20,414 nucleotides of DNA from Rhizopus sp. PT2906 (Eukaryota; Mucoromycota; Mucoromycetes; Mucorales; Rhizopodaceae): positions 1 through 20,414 of the forward strand of contig JAMYHX010000631.1 of the NCBI GenBank assembly GCA_025529335.1. The letters run 5' to 3'. The position numbers were made by a program, and so were the translations under genes. The notes below the pieces were generated by a model. That model had not been told where the DNA came from, did not search any database, and saw only the letters and a program-made list of their open reading frames with translations. Shown here one piece after another: positions 18,590 through 20,414 of the stretch; the stretch's first letter is position 1; every line of letters starts with the position of its first letter.

Positions 18590-20414
18590 TTAATTCCTTT
18601 CTGTAGAACCAGTTGTTTTCAAAGGTACTCTCGCAGTAATCGCTTCATCAATGGTATCTAAACTTCTCACACTACGCCAATCAGCTATGGTAGACACAGC
18701 CGATATTCTGTTTTTCCATTTATCAAAGTTCCTTTGCTTGTAGTGCATATCTTCTTCATCATCCAAGATTTCGTCCATCAACCAGTCTTGAGTGTTATGT
18801 GCATAGGATGGCAACTCTGTGTTTCCAGGATCTATCATGCTCATTTCACGCTGCTCTTGATATCTCACAAAGCCAATTTCATTATAGTTAGTTGTATGTC
18901 TAACTAAGATAACAGCTGCAAGTTCTTTACAGAATTCCTGCAACACAATATATGAATTAACAAAGTTGGCAAGTTTCGCAAATGGGTTAGTCATTGTCAC
19001 TGGAGTCGCATTCGACCTCTGACTGTTTTGGAAGAACGAAGACGAGGGAGAGCTAGGTGATCCCATTCCACCACCAATGCCCATGTCTTTGGTGATCCTT
19101 AATGGCAGAAGACCTGCCGACTTCGTGCCTGATGGTGATGAAGGGCTTCGGGGAGAAGAAGGCAGTAATGTTGACGTTGAACCCTTGTTGAAGACGAGCT
19201 TTGTAAGGTTTCCTGGATGCTTTGAGTTCTGAGTTCCTTTCCTAGAAAGCGATGCATGGGTACTGTTACCATTCAGTTTAGGACTGCTTTCTCTTCGAAG
19301 TGAACCGGATGAACGCTCAATGTAGGAAGAGACGCTTTGGGCATCAGTAGTTCCGGATACCATACCGCGCTTCTTTGCTAATGAAATACGAGTTTCAAAG
19401 TTGGGAACGAGTTGTGCTCGTTTCAGTGCTTCAAATGTAATCTGGAGCAAAGTGTTAGTATAATACGTAAGCATATCAAAAGCGTTACCTGTTCCAGAAG
19501 AGCATACAAGGTGCGTCTGTTTACTTTAGAGCTGGGTAATGTCCAAACGCCACCATACAACGCACCATCATTACCGACACGAATGGATCTCCAGTCACAT
19601 ATTACTCCATCCATACGTTTATCTACAACACCTGCCAGTTTTTGTAAGATACTTGTCACCAGTAAATTTTGTTCTACTGGTAATTCCAGCATTTTGCAAA
19701 ACTGATCAAAGATTCTGCTAAGGAACAAGCCCTCATAGGTTTCTAGCTTCTTCGCTGTTGTCGTCGTATTCGTAACTGAACTCGATATACTCATCTGATC
19801 TGCTGTAGTATCATTGCTGTTGTTAACAGCCATCATACTCTTGGGTCGACTCGGTCGACCCTTTCGATCTTCTGCTTCACGCTCAATATCCTTTTTACTC
19901 TTGACAGGTGGGTAAGGTGACTGCCAAAAGTTTTTGGCAAGCAAAGCGTAATGGAATCGCTCTTGTGCCTCATGAAAATAGTCATCATAACTATTTCCAG
20001 GAACGACGAGATAAGGGTTCTTGCCATCTTCGTTTGCAGACGGAAGCGAATCGGATGCAACCACGTTTGATAGTAGCGGTGACTTCATTCTTTCCAATTC
20101 ATCCTCTAACGGTAAAAGTGAAAGCACTCTAAAGAAGAACGGTCAAGACATTTCCCCTTTGTTGTTATCATCAGTTACCTTTCTACTAGCCATCGAACCT
20201 TATCATTCTTGTTTTCCTTCTGTGAGGCCACTTTTTCTCCACTCGCGCTTTCTTCTACTCTTGGATGATCTTCTACTGTTGTAACGCTGCCACGATCATC
20301 TACTGCTTTAGATCCAAGGGATGAGGTATCTGTTGTATCTTTTGTATCATCAATGTACTCTCCTTCTGGAGATATATCAAGGTAGTTTCGAAGCACTAGA
20401 TTATAGATGGCGAA
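18590..20414 (-). CDS. FHIP/RAI16-like protein (FTS-Hook-interacting protein), 5' partial
   Basis: FHIP proteins join Hook and FTS in the FHF complex that couples early endosomes to dynein; FhipA does this in Aspergillus. Proposed exons (minus strand): beyond 20414 to 20179, 20128-19489, 19441-18590; introns 50 and 47 nt, phases agree; at least 575 aa are inside the window. Evidence: RVLSLLPLEDELERM, YHEAQ-type helices (FHEAQERFHYALLAKNFW), YEGLFLSRIFDQFCKMLELP then VEQNLLVTSILQKLAG, the conserved RAI16-like repeat where FHIPs have an LP..NLL.T....LA pattern, and IVLQEFCKELAAVILVRHT near the C terminus. A long Ser/Pro/Gly-rich disordered insert (19330-19000) lies between. The start codon and N-terminal part lie beyond the right edge. 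The family call rests on pattern recognition. Confidence 0.72.

Noticed and set aside
1..20414. CRISPR array, tRNA or rRNA genes, prokaryotic operon or defence system
   Set aside because: No regularly spaced repeats, cloverleaf or rRNA-like sequence was seen; all solid genes are intron-containing fungal genes.

Overview
This is a gene-dense piece of a fungal nuclear genome. The evidence is very short introns (43-64 nt, nearly all GT-AG with CTAAC-like branch points), AT-rich DNA, intergenic gaps often under 70 bp, and typical fungal housekeeping proteins. The style suggests an early-diverging filamentous fungus, possibly Mucoromycota. That placement is inference from gene structure and protein character, not from a search.

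Layout, left to right. 1-727: decayed coding pieces that resemble the N-terminal domain of a FAR1/MULE-type transposase, lying against the end of a shortened nucleoporin gene. 728-4005 (-): Nup155/Nup170-type nucleoporin, 8 exons, about 966 aa, lacking the C-terminal part normal for the family. 4006-4507: divergent promoter. 4508-7644 (+): VPS16 (HOPS/CORVET core), 14 exons, with a 14-nt exon followed by an apparent GC-AG intron. 7704-9246 (+): membrane protein resembling fungal vezatin/Inp2. 9314-10045 (+): four-pass COPI-associated family protein. 10114-12042 (-): NPR3 (GATOR1/SEACIT). 12289-12876 (+): small bHLH factor of Ino4/Mlx type. 13116-13525 (-): mitochondrial acyl carrier protein. 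14269-15305 (+): tail-anchored ER ubiquitin-conjugating enzyme of the Ubc6/UBE2J type. About 15400-15790 (-): dead DDE transposase. 15952-17374 (+): septin of the Cdc12/AspC type. 17426-18535 (+): mitochondrial SpoU-family rRNA methyltransferase (MRM1-like). 18590 to the right edge (-): FHIP/RAI16-like protein, 5' partial.

No operon-like system or defence island is visible. Several genes serve the endomembrane system: VPS16 (endosome/vacuole tethering), FHIP (endosome to dynein), the COPI-associated protein (Golgi), Ubc6 (ERAD), NPR3 (TORC1 control at the vacuole) and the vezatin-like protein (organelle to myosin). I see no evidence that this is more than chance neighbourhood. The points most worth checking are the truncated nucleoporin against transposon-like DNA, the VPS16 microexon with a GC donor, the possible in-frame join between the vezatin-like and COPI-associated genes, and the extremely tight same-strand and convergent gene spacing. 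All exon coordinates were worked out by hand from splice motifs and remembered family similarity.
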